From positions 36,863 through 100,862 of the forward strand of contig JBBAEU010000010.1 of assembly GCA_041655765.1 (NCBI GenBank): a DNA stretch of 64,000 bases, read 5' to 3'. Shown piece after piece: positions 28,358 through 35,802 of this stretch. The first letter of the stretch is position 1, and every line of letters starts with the position of its first letter. A program made the translations under genes and the position numbers. Under the pieces are notes generated by a model. The model worked only from the letters and a program-made list of their open reading frames with translations, had not been told where the DNA came from and did not search any database. The DNA is from Brumimicrobium sp041655765. GTDB lineage: Bacteria; Bacteroidota; Bacteroidia; Flavobacteriales_D; Crocinitomicaceae.

Positions 28358-28402
28358 CGGATTGTTTTTTGTTTTGGCTGTTTTCTTAGGAACTTCATCG
28401 AA

Positions 28403-29647
28403 TTAGTCTAACAACTCTCTAATTAATTTGATGGTTTCAGTACGATAATTTTCATAAATTTCACCCGTTCCTGGTCCATTAAAGCCCGTTTGAATTTTCA
28501 CAACTTCTCCTTGTTTATTAAGGAAAATAGATGTAGGAAATGCTGTTACATCGTTTAACATATTAAAGTCTTCCTTTACTTTTTTGCTTTGGATATCACC
28601 ACCGATTACAACTTTATAAGGAATTTCTTCATTTTGAGTATAGCGACGAACACGACGAGCTTGTTCATCAAACTCTTTTGGATTTTCATAAGCTACTCCT
28701 AAAATCTCTAGCCCTTCTTCATGAAAGTCATTATAAAGCTCCTTAAAAAATCTTGCTTCATCCAAACAGTTTGGACACCAAGTACCTAAGATTTGAATAA
28801 TTGTAACTTTTCCCTCGAAATCTTTATTGGGAAAATAAAAATCTTCACCATCAATAGTTTTTACATTCAATTCAAGTTTATCATCAACCAAATAAGTTAG
28901 CGAATCCATATTTGGCAGCTGAAAGTCATCGTTTCTTACGCCATACCATTTTATTTCTGTTTTATTACTCGGAAAATAAGACCCTTTGAGTGTATCATTC
29001 TCATATTTTGCTTTGTATAATGTGGCGTGTGAACCGCCAAATCCGTATAAATAAAATTCATTTTGGTTCAAGACATTTCCTTTTAAAAATCGAGAATCAC
29101 CTGATTTTTTTAAAAAAGTACCAGAAACGATGTTTCCTTCTTGTGTGAACTTCCCAATTGCAGGATATTCAGTGGGTGTATTTGGTCTGAAATAAACCTC
29201 CCAATTTCCAGCTAAGTTGACTGTATTTTCTTCGACTTTAAGGAGGTTTGGTTTTTCAGTTCCCACAAATTCGCCAGTTAATTTTAAAGATTGAATATTT
29301 GTGTCGTCAGGATTTGAAAAATAACCCGAAAATTTTTGGTTTTCATCAATTTTAAATTTTAGAAAAGTAGGATAATTTGTAAAATATACAATAATACTAT
29401 CCCCTTCAACGACAGGCTTTTCCATTTTTACAATTTCACCATTGTTATCAATAGTCAGGTTTTGGTTTTCATCGACAAAGATTACAAAAGGGACACGATA
29501 ACCCTGAACAGTAAAGTTTGAAGACCAATAACCAGCTGTTAATGGGTTTTTCACATGGTTGCTATTCACCTCCTTTTCACTTTCACAAGAAAAAAGAAAC
29601 AACACCGTTATTAAATAAAATGGAAGAATGAGATAATTTTTAATCAT
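28403..29647 (-). CDS. TlpA-like thioredoxin-fold lipoprotein
   Basis: A 414-residue periplasmic protein. It has a lipoprotein signal (LFLFSCESE, Cys at about residue 20) and a DUF4369-like beta-rich region (about 30-235). A C-terminal TlpA/AhpC-type thioredoxin domain (about 255-414) has the redox site GTWCPNCLDEA, a CxxC, near residues 289-299 and a cis-Pro region TAFPTS near 370. It is likely involved in disulfide or haem-thiol chemistry in the periplasm. It is a single-gene unit, divergent from the ECF sigma gene. Confidence 0.88.
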   Translation of the reverse strand: MIKNYLILPFYLITVLFLFSCESEKEVNSNHVKNPLTAGYWSSNFTVQGYRVPFVIFVDENQNLTIDNNGEIVKMEKPVVEGDSIIVYFTNYPTFLKFKIDENQKFSGYFSNPDDTNIQSLKLTGEFVGTEKPNLLKVEENTVNLAGNWEVYFRPNTPTEYPAIGKFTQEGNIVSGTFLKKSGDSRFLKGNVLNQNEFYLYGFGGSHATLYKAKYENDTLKGSYFPSNKTEIKWYGVRNDDFQLPNMDSLTYLVDDKLELNVKTIDGEDFYFPNKDFEGKVTIIQILGTWCPNCLDEARFFKELYNDFHEEGLEILGVAYENPKEFDEQARRVRRYTQNEEIPYKVVIGGDIQSKKVKEDFNMLNDVTAFPTSIFLNKQGEVVKIQTGFNGPGTGEIYENYRTETIKLIRELLD

Positions 29648-29734
29648 TTATTTGTTTTTTTAGTACTATATTACAAAGATAGTGGTCAATTTGTTTATTT
29701 ATAGAATTATCCTGAACCAATGCAACCTTTTAAT

Positions 29735-29742
29735 TACTTTTG
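29735..29742 (+). promoter_or_regulatory. Bacteroidota -7 box (TACTTTTG) for the ECF sigma operon
   Basis: A TAnnTTTG match 23 bp before the sigma factor ATG at 29766. The intergenic region is also shared with the divergent TlpA-like gene. Confidence 0.5.
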
Positions 29743-29765
29743 TAGTCTAATCCAAAGAATTTCAA

Positions 29766-30302
29766 ATGGATGATAAAAACCTTGTAAAAGAATGTCAGGC
29801 TGAAAACGCTACAGCTCAACGTGAACTTTTTGATCGGTTCTCCTCAAAAATGTTAGGAGTAACCATTAGGTACATGAAAGACCAATCAAGGGCAGAAGAT
29901 GTTTTACAAGAAGGATTTATCAAGGTTTTTAAAAATATTCATCGGTTTGAGAACAAAGGTTCTTTGGAAGGTTGGATTAGACGAATAATGGTTAACACAG
30001 CACTTGACCATATTAGGAAGTACAAAAAAGAAAAATACAATATTGAACTTGATGGTACTACTTTTAAAGTTTCGGTAAATAGCAAGGCAGAGTCAATACT
30101 ACAAACTGAAGTTTTATTGGAATTGGTACAACAACTTCCTGAAGGTTATCGTGTCATTTTTAATATGTTTGCAATTGAAGGATATAGTCATAAAGAAATT
30201 GCTGAAAAACTAGAAATTTCCGAAAGTACGTCTAAATCGCAATACCTAAGAGCACGTAAAGCTTTGAGAGAAGCATTAGAAAAATATGGAATTGAAAGAT
30301 AA
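29766..30302 (+). CDS. ECF-type RNA polymerase sigma factor
   Basis: A 178-residue sigma-70 family protein. Region 2 (about residues 18-85) contains RAEDVLQEGFIKVFKNI and the region 2.4-like GWIRRIMVNTALDHIR. Region 4 (about 115-175) contains LPEGYRVIFNMFAIEGYSH and the helix-turn-helix KEIAEKLEISESTSKSQ. The next gene, a single-pass membrane protein, overlaps by 17 bp, the usual arrangement for an ECF sigma and its membrane regulator. The regulon is unknown. Confidence 0.93.
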   Translation: MDDKNLVKECQAENATAQRELFDRFSSKMLGVTIRYMKDQSRAEDVLQEGFIKVFKNIHRFENKGSLEGWIRRIMVNTALDHIRKYKKEKYNIELDGTTFKVSVNSKAESILQTEVLLELVQQLPEGYRVIFNMFAIEGYSHKEIAEKLEISESTSKSQYLRARKALREALEKYGIER

Positions 30303-31389
30303 AGATGAAATAAAGGATTTGTTCCAAAAAGAATTGGGAAATTACCAAGCAAAGGTAAATCCTGAACTATGGAATGGTATTCAAATGGGAATTGGAAGTT
30401 CCGTTGCTGGCGGGTCTGCTGTTGCTACTGTCGGAACTTTGGGAAAAGTTGCTATCGGAATAGGAATAGTTGCAGGTATTAGCATTGGTGTGGTTTTACT
30501 TACTAAAGGTGATGCAAATTTCGAGCAAATAACGACTAAAACCGTATCCATTGAGGAAAACAAGTCGGAAGTAGTTGAATTGGATTTAAACAATGCTTCT
30601 GAAGAAAGTAAAGTCGCTGACAACACTCCTTCTCCTCAAGCTGAAAAAATCAACCTTGCTGATGAGGTAGTGCATGATGAAATAATAAAAGAGAAGAGCC
30701 TTGTTTTACAAAAGAAACAAGATAATATAACAGTTTCACCTACAGAAAAATTAGACAAAGAAGAAACTGATGTTGCAAAACATTTACCAAAAGTATTTAA
30801 TACAGAAATTCAAAGTTTAGATAATACAGAAATTGAAAAGCCTGTTTTAATAACAGAAAGCAAAAAACAGGTGGATTTCTCAAAGTTAAACGTTAGAGTT
30901 TCAAAACAGGACAATCAATATGTTGACTTTGTTATTGACAATGTTCCTGAAGGAGCTTATGTTTTATGGGATTTTGGAGACGGAAAGTATGACACTGGAG
31001 AAAATCCGATTCATTTTTATGATGAAGACGGAGAATATACGGCAACAGCCAAAATCATGTTAGATGGAGAAAGTACTGAAGAAACAATACTTGTTAAAGT
31101 CAACGTACTTGGTAAATTTCAAGAATTGCCAAATGTTTTTACACCAAATGGAGATGGCAAAAACGACGAATTATTTATTAAGGGCGAAAATATTGAACAT
31201 TTTCAATTATCTGTGATGGATAAATTTCACAACATTGTCTATACCACAGAAGACCTTAATTTTAGGTGGGACGGACGAGATAAATATGGAAATCCTGTAG
31301 AAGATGGCGATTATTTATATATCATCTTTGCTGAAGATAAAGCTGGAAATAAGATAAATAAATATCAACAATTAAAAATTCGGAGATAA
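30286..31389 (+). CDS. Membrane-anchored PKD protein with gliding/T9SS-type B C-terminal domain
   Basis: A 367-residue protein. A cytoplasmic N-terminus (residues 1-45, with LFQKELGNYQAKVNPELW) is followed by one membrane helix (about 50-68), a charged low-complexity linker (about 75-200), a PKD domain (about 205-272) and a C-terminal CHU_C/type B sorting domain that opens FTPNGDGKNDELFI (near 285). The ATG overlaps the ECF sigma gene by 17 bp. By position it should be the anti-sigma or sensor partner, but the short cytoplasmic part is not a recognised anti-sigma domain. The type B domain without a cleavable signal peptide is unusual. Confidence 0.85.
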   Translation: MELKDKDEIKDLFQKELGNYQAKVNPELWNGIQMGIGSSVAGGSAVATVGTLGKVAIGIGIVAGISIGVVLLTKGDANFEQITTKTVSIEENKSEVVELDLNNASEESKVADNTPSPQAEKINLADEVVHDEIIKEKSLVLQKKQDNITVSPTEKLDKEETDVAKHLPKVFNTEIQSLDNTEIEKPVLITESKKQVDFSKLNVRVSKQDNQYVDFVIDNVPEGAYVLWDFGDGKYDTGENPIHFYDEDGEYTATAKIMLDGESTEETILVKVNVLGKFQELPNVFTPNGDGKNDELFIKGENIEHFQLSVMDKFHNIVYTTEDLNFRWDGRDKYGNPVEDGDYLYIIFAEDKAGNKINKYQQLKIRR

Positions 31390-31745
31390 CTGAGCTTCAG
31401 GGCACCTAAAAACCTTCTCCCATCAACATTCTTTTGCCAACAAGTTAATAAACATGCATCTTGATGGCTTCAGCAATTAATCAACATCCTCACTCTATTA
31501 AAACAAGCTGTTATTCTTGAATTTTTAACACATAGTAACATAGTTTATTTGTCTAAGTAACTACGTGGGTTATTATTCGGGTGATAGCGGTTTTAGCCAA
31601 CTTCTCTTTTGAAATTAGAGTACTGAAATATCACAGAAAAGAAAATAAATAAGTAGTTTTAGGATATAAATTGAGAATAGCAATGGTTTTTGAGGGAATG
31701 CGCAATTTGCCATTTTAGCCAGTAGCAAACCGATTGAGAGAAAAG
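31390..31745. other. Intergenic region with one copy of a 30-bp repeat
   Basis: A stretch of 356 bp without a gene. It is less AT-rich than other gaps here and contains one copy of a 30-bp repeat at 31641-31670, preceded by GAAAATAAATAA, which looks like the last codons and stop of a lost gene. No -7 box or terminator was convincing. Confidence 0.5.
31641..31670 (+). repeat. 30-bp cassette-boundary repeat, copy 1
   Basis: It matches the copy at 32553-32582 at 27 of 30 positions, and both end in TTTAGGATATAAA. A GGGAATG motif follows downstream of both copies. Confidence 0.65.
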
Positions 31746-32564
31746 ATGAAGTCATATCAAACACTAAAAACAATCCTTTTTGTATTATTAAGCTTCGGAG
31801 TTTATTACTTTCTTTCTATCAATTTTAAATCTACGATTAAAACTTGGCTTGATAGTATAACAAAACATGGATTAACCAGTTATGTGCTGACATATTTGAG
31901 TATTGGAACGCCAATTTTTATAGGTACATATTTTATAGATAGGAAGACATCTATTTTTACGAGCCTTGGACTTTCTTCAAGTATTTTGCCCGCAATATGG
32001 AGCAGCATATTGTTTACTTCGCCCATGTTTATTGGTGGTTTGTTGTTTTTTACATGGAATAAAGAAATTGACATTGAGAATTTAATTGCGGGGACAATTA
32101 TAGCCGGTTTTATGGAAGAACTTTACTTTAGAGGCTTTCTATTTGGGCTATTGTTCCGAAAGACCAATTTAGGTTTTATTCCTTCAATAATTCTTGGTGC
32201 ATTGATTTTTGCCTTTGGACATTTATATCAAAGTCAGGACATAGGTGAACTCATTGGAATTTTTATCATTACATTTTCAGGAGCTGTTTTCTTTGCTTGG
32301 CTTTATGTAGAGTGGAATTATAATTTGTGGATTCCAATTTTAACACATACCTTAATGAATTTGTCTTGGAGCTTATTTCAGGTTGACAATTCCGCATTGG
32401 GAGATATGACGGCAAATATTTTTAGAGGACTGACTATTTCAATTGCCATAATATTTACAATTATGTACAAGAGACACAGAAATGAAAAATTTATAATTAA
32501 TAGAAAAACATTATTTCTGAAGGCAAAAAAACACATTAAACAACATAAAACCGAAAATAAATGA
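31746..32564 (+). CDS. CPBP-family intramembrane glutamic endopeptidase
   Basis: A 272-residue integral membrane protease of the CAAX/Rce1-like (CPBP, ABI) family with about eight hydrophobic segments. The conserved motifs are visible: EELYFRG (EExxxR, about residues 124-130), FAFGHLY (FxxxH, His about 158) and HTLMN near 200. The start is the ATG at 31746; the frame extends to a TTG at 31734. The gene lies between two copies of a 30-bp repeat, the second of which overlaps its last codons and stop. Family members serve in bacteriocin self-immunity or membrane protein processing; the role here is unknown. Confidence 0.88.
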   Translation: MKSYQTLKTILFVLLSFGVYYFLSINFKSTIKTWLDSITKHGLTSYVLTYLSIGTPIFIGTYFIDRKTSIFTSLGLSSSILPAIWSSILFTSPMFIGGLLFFTWNKEIDIENLIAGTIIAGFMEELYFRGFLFGLLFRKTNLGFIPSIILGALIFAFGHLYQSQDIGELIGIFIITFSGAVFFAWLYVEWNYNLWIPILTHTLMNLSWSLFQVDNSALGDMTANIFRGLTISIAIIFTIMYKRHRNEKFIINRKTLFLKAKKHIKQHKTENK

Positions 32565-32582
32565 GTAAATTTAGGATATAAA
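32553..32582 (+). repeat. 30-bp cassette-boundary repeat, copy 2
   Basis: The second copy of the repeat at 31641-31670 (27 of 30 identical). Its first 12 bases encode the end and stop of the CPBP gene. Confidence 0.65.
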
Positions 32583-32631
32583 ATAACGGAGGTCTGAAAG
32601 GGAATGACGTTGTATTAGTAAAGCAAACAAG

Positions 32632-33006
32632 ATGAAAACAACTGACGAACACAATGAACGTATTGCGAAATTGACTTTTGCTTCAGTATATCCACATTAC
32701 ATTACAAAAGTGGAAAGAAAAGGCAGAACTAAAGAAGAACTTCATCAAGTTATTGAATGGTTGACAGGATTTGACGAAAAGAAACTGCAAAAACTCATCG
32801 ACGAAAAAGTTAATTTTAAAACGTTTTTTCAAAAAGCAAATTTAAATCCAAATGCACACCTGATAACAGGTGTAATTTGTGGTTATAGAATCGAAGAAAT
32901 TGAAAATCCAATAACAAAACAGGCGAGGTATTTAGACCGACTGGTGGATGAGTTAGCCAAAGGACGGAAAATGGAGAAAATTTTAAGAAAGAAAGTTGAC
33001 AAGTAG
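32632..33006 (+). CDS. DUF2200 family protein
   Basis: A 124-residue soluble protein matching DUF2200: an N-terminal HNERIAKLTFASVYPHYITK segment, a central WLTGFDEKKLQKLI and ITGVICGYRIEEIENP, and a basic C-terminal helix. The fold resembles YdhG/DUF1801-like small proteins and the function is unknown. It follows the second 30-bp repeat and belongs to the small accessory segment. A strong bidirectional hairpin terminator follows it. Confidence 0.85.
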   Translation: MKTTDEHNERIAKLTFASVYPHYITKVERKGRTKEELHQVIEWLTGFDEKKLQKLIDEKVNFKTFFQKANLNPNAHLITGVICGYRIEEIENPITKQARYLDRLVDELAKGRKMEKILRKKVDK

Positions 33007-33049
33007 TCAAAAACTTGATTTCCGAAACCAATTTTAAAAACATATCATA

Positions 33050-33081
33050 AAAAAAAACCCGAAAAAATTCGGGTTTTTTTT
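33050..33081. terminator. Bidirectional intrinsic terminator
   Basis: The stem AACCCGAA/TTCGGGTT (33056-33075) has an A-run on the left and a T-run on the right, so it can end transcription from both the DUF2200 gene (+) and the DUF1573 cluster (-). Confidence 0.85.
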
Positions 33082-33098
33082 ATAAATTGAATTCTTTA

Positions 33099-33539
33099 TT
33101 AATTTGCTGTTGGCGCACCTGAATTATTAATTGGTGCTCCACCTGCTGGTTTTTGCAACACATTCCCTTTAATTCTAACAACTTTTGTTGGCTCGTTTAC
33201 TGCATTTGAAGTAAGCGTAACTGTTTTATTAAAAGCTCCCACTCTGTTTGTTGCATATTTAACTTTAATGCTTGCTGTTGCTCCAGGTGCAATTGGTTCT
33301 TTTGGCCAAGTTGGCACTGTACAACCACAAGACCCTTTTGCATTTGAAATGATTAAAGGTGCATCTCCTGTGTTTGTAAAAACAAATTCACGAAGCCCAT
33401 CAGAGTGTTGATCAATTGTTCCATAATCAACTACATCGCTTTTAAACTCAATTTTTGCTCCAGACTCTTGTGCAATAGCGTTATTGAATCCGATGAAAGC
33501 AATAAAAGCTAAACTTAATGTAAATAATATTTTTTTCAT
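33099..33539 (-). CDS. DUF1573 domain exported protein (paralogue A)
   Basis: A 146-residue secreted protein with a signal peptide (about residues 1-24, ending NAIAQ) followed by one DUF1573 domain (about 28-130) of immunoglobulin-like fold. The conserved segment is DYGTIDQHSDGLREFVFTNT, and the Cys motif SCGCTVPTWPKEPI is typical. The tail (about 130-146) is Gly/Pro/Asn-rich. It is very similar to the 34.0-34.4 kb gene and so arose by tandem duplication. A TAAATTTG box lies 25 bp upstream of its ATG, giving it its own promoter. The function is unknown. Confidence 0.88.
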   Translation of the reverse strand: MKKILFTLSLAFIAFIGFNNAIAQESGAKIEFKSDVVDYGTIDQHSDGLREFVFTNTGDAPLIISNAKGSCGCTVPTWPKEPIAPGATASIKVKYATNRVGAFNKTVTLTSNAVNEPTKVVRIKGNVLQKPAGGAPINNSGAPTAN

Positions 33540-33563
33540 TTTTTTTATTTTTAATTAGTAATC

Positions 33564-33571
33564 CAAATTTA
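33564..33571 (-). promoter_or_regulatory. Bacteroidota -7 box (TAAATTTG) for DUF1573 paralogue A
   Basis: A TAnnTTTG match on the minus strand, 24 bp before the ATG at 33539. Confidence 0.5.
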
Positions 33572-33623
33572 AAGTAGATATCTTGAAAAATCTTAAATTT
33601 AACATGTCTTTAACATGAAAGCA

Positions 33624-34004
33624 TTAATCTTCTTCTGGTATAACATAAACCCTAAACCTTAGTTTTTGTTTTTTTCTTGTATTAGAAATTAGCTTTATTA
33701 CTCTATCTTGTTGGTAATATTTATCTTTTGTGTCGAAAGTTACTAAAATAGAGTCTTTTTGTTGTGGTAAAACAGGTTTTTCGGGCAGATAAACCTTCGT
33801 ACATTCACAGGAAACAAGTGCTTTATCAATGATTAACGGTTCTTCACCCGTGTTTTCAAAAACAAAATAATGTTTCAACTGAATCCCTTCATGGGTCTTT
33901 TCAAATTCATGAACAGGACCATTTATAAAATTAAATTCCGCTCTTTGTGTAAGACCAAAAGCGGAATTTAACAAAATTATAGTAAGTATAGAAATATACT
34001 TCAT
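33624..34004 (-). CDS. DUF1573 domain exported protein (divergent paralogue B)
   Basis: A 126-residue protein with a signal peptide (about 1-19) and one DUF1573 domain. The core ENTGEEPLIIDKALVSCECT matches the family, but the second part is more Lys/Arg-rich and diverged than its two neighbours. It is 9 bp downstream of paralogue C on the same strand and so is probably co-transcribed with it. Confidence 0.83.
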   Translation of the reverse strand: MKYISILTIILLNSAFGLTQRAEFNFINGPVHEFEKTHEGIQLKHYFVFENTGEEPLIIDKALVSCECTKVYLPEKPVLPQQKDSILVTFDTKDKYYQQDRVIKLISNTRKKQKLRFRVYVIPEED

Positions 34005-34013
34005 TTATACTTT

Positions 34014-34412
34014 TTATTCAACAACCTCTCCTTTAATTCTAAGGACTTTTGTTGCATTATTTCCAGATGCATTAGATTGGATTGTTACGCTTTTACTAAA
34101 CACTCCTTTTCTTGCAGTATCGTATTTAACTTCGATTGATGCAGATTGTCCTGGAGCGATTGGTTCTTTTGGCCAAGTTGGCACAGTGCAACCACATGAA
34201 CCTTTCGCATTTGAAATAATTAAAGGTGCATTTCCAGTGTTTGTAAAAACAAATTCACGATGACCGTCAGCGTGTTGTTTTATCGTCCCATAATCAATAA
34301 TTTCTTTTTCAAACTCAATGTTTGCTCCTGATTCAACCGCTTGTGCATTTGCATTGTTAAATCCAAATAATGCGATAGTTAATAAACTTAATGTAAATAG
34401 TACTTTTTTCAT
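34014..34412 (-). CDS. DUF1573 domain exported protein (paralogue C)
   Basis: A 132-residue protein with a signal peptide (about residues 1-24, ending NANAQ) and one DUF1573 domain containing SCGCTVPTWPKEPIAPGQ. It is close to paralogue A over the whole length, signal peptide included, but lacks A's Gly/Pro tail. It heads a two-gene unit with paralogue B. A TATATTTG box lies about 35 bp upstream of its ATG. Confidence 0.88.
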   Translation of the reverse strand: MKKVLFTLSLLTIALFGFNNANAQAVESGANIEFEKEIIDYGTIKQHADGHREFVFTNTGNAPLIISNAKGSCGCTVPTWPKEPIAPGQSASIEVKYDTARKGVFSKSVTIQSNASGNNATKVLRIKGEVVE

Positions 34413-34446
34413 GGTATTATGTTTTTAGTATTTATTCAATAATAAT

Positions 34447-34454
34447 CAAATATA
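34447..34454 (-). promoter_or_regulatory. Bacteroidota -7 box (TATATTTG) for DUF1573 paralogue C
   Basis: An exact TAnnTTTG match on the minus strand, 34 bp before the ATG at 34412. Confidence 0.5.
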
Positions 34455-34518
34455 GTTCCAAAATTTCGATTTTCTGAATTATTTAACAAAACATTAAGAA
34501 ATGAGGATAAAATATCAG

Positions 34519-35094
34519 CTAATTATCCTTGGATTGCATCAAAATTAGCTCTTCAAACGTTTTGTCTATATTTTCTAAACGAAACTCATATTGAGCGCGT
34601 TTTTCGGCTGATAAATCTTCTATTTCTAAAAGTTGATTTAAGTAATATTCCATTTTTTCAGGATTATGTTCGTTATAATCATAGTAATTCATCTGTAACT
34701 CAAGTAATCCCACTTTGTGTTTTGTATTCGGAAATCTTGTTAATAGTGTATCACGCCATTTTACAGCTTCTTCTTCATGATTTAATTGCAAATAAATAGC
34801 GCTTATCTTATCCAAAGCTTGTTCTACCCCTGGATCGTCTGGAAACTTGAGAAAAAGTTGCTTATTACGGTTAATTGCCTCGTAGAAAACAGCATGATTC
34901 ATCTGAAACTGTTCTTGATGCATTGCATTATCAAATAAAACCTTTAAAGAATCATCAATTTCTTGAATTGATGCTTTGATTTGTTCTATAGAATCTGAAT
35001 CTGGCTCTGTATTTACAACATTATCCTTGTTTTCACAACCAACAATAAAAAAAATGGCAAAAGCAACAAGTAAAATTTTATATTGTATCATCAT
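34519..35094 (-). CDS. TPR-like lipoprotein of unknown function
   Basis: A 191-residue lipoprotein (signal ending FFIVGC, Cys at about residue 20) followed by about five short helix pairs with tetratricopeptide spacing (about 55-170), for example FLKFPDDPGVEQALDKIS and LLTRFPNTKHKVG. It resembles BamD-like TPR lipoproteins in layout but is shorter. Its ATG overlaps the end of def by 4 bp, so it is translated from the def transcript. The function is not known. Confidence 0.75.
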   Translation of the reverse strand: MMIQYKILLVAFAIFFIVGCENKDNVVNTEPDSDSIEQIKASIQEIDDSLKVLFDNAMHQEQFQMNHAVFYEAINRNKQLFLKFPDDPGVEQALDKISAIYLQLNHEEEAVKWRDTLLTRFPNTKHKVGLLELQMNYYDYNEHNPEKMEYYLNQLLEIEDLSAEKRAQYEFRLENIDKTFEELILMQSKDN

Positions 35095-35681
35095 TTACGT
35101 TTTTTAGCAGGAAATCTCATTTTATAATTCACATCAACATCTCCTTTTGAAATTTTAGATAATTTTTTAGAAAGTAATTTTCTTTTCAAGGGCGAAAGGT
35201 GATCTGTAAATAATAGCCCCTCAATATGATCATATTCATGTTGAACAATTCGCGCAGGATAACCGTCGTATGTTTCTTCGTGAAACTTCCAGTTTTCATC
35301 ATAATAAGAAATAGTAATCTTTTCTTTTCTATATACATCTTCACGAATTGTAGGAATTGATAAACAACCTTCTTCGAATGCCCACTTTTCGCCCGACTCT
35401 TCTTCAATTATAGGATTAATAAAAACCTTTTTAAAATCTTTGCAATTAATCGCTCTTGGGTCTGGTTCATCATCTTCTTCATCGGCAAAAGGAGCTGCAT
35501 CAACAATAAAAAGACGAATTGACTCACCTACTTGTGGAGCAGCTAATCCAACACCACGAGAGTTATACATGGTCTCAAACATGTTTTCTATTAACTCTTG
35601 AAGTCCTTCATAATTTTCATCTATCTCTATTGCTTCTTTTTTTAAAATAGGGTCTCCGTATGCAACAACTGGTAAAATCAT
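35091..35681 (-). CDS. def: Peptide deformylase
   Basis: A metal enzyme that removes the formyl group from nascent proteins. It is 196 residues. All three catalytic motifs are present: GVGLAAPQVG (about 45-54), EEGCLSIP (about 109-116; Cys metal ligand) and QHEYDHIEG (about 150-158; two His ligands and Glu). The start is the ATG at 35681 (MILPVVAYGDPILKK), the usual family N-terminus. The frame opens 14 codons earlier, but that stretch contains the TATCTTTG promoter box. The downstream TPR lipoprotein gene overlaps by 4 bp. Confidence 0.96.
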   Translation of the reverse strand: MILPVVAYGDPILKKEAIEIDENYEGLQELIENMFETMYNSRGVGLAAPQVGESIRLFIVDAAPFADEEDDEPDPRAINCKDFKKVFINPIIEEESGEKWAFEEGCLSIPTIREDVYRKEKITISYYDENWKFHEETYDGYPARIVQHEYDHIEGLLFTDHLSPLKRKLLSKKLSKISKGDVDVNYKMRFPAKKRK

Positions 35682-35696
35682 AAAAATAATTTTTTG

Positions 35697-35704
35697 CAAA
35701 GATA
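35697..35704 (-). promoter_or_regulatory. Bacteroidota -7 box (TATCTTTG) for def
   Basis: An exact TAnnTTTG match, 15 bp before the ATG at 35681, with a TTG about 16-19 bp further upstream as a possible -33 element. It supports the short start chosen for def. Confidence 0.65.
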
Positions 35705-35802
35705 CGGTTTTTGATAGAAACAATAAGTTTTAAACCCAAATAGATTTACAAAACGGTGATAATTTTAACCATTTTTTGGGACTCAAACAGTTTTTAAGAA
35801 GT

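Noticed and set aside
31560..31640. Possible integron attC site upstream of the CPBP gene (GTTTTAGCCAACT and inverse)
   Set aside because: The R'/R'' core pairs of attC could not be matched, and no integrase is present. Only the 30-bp repeat is supported.
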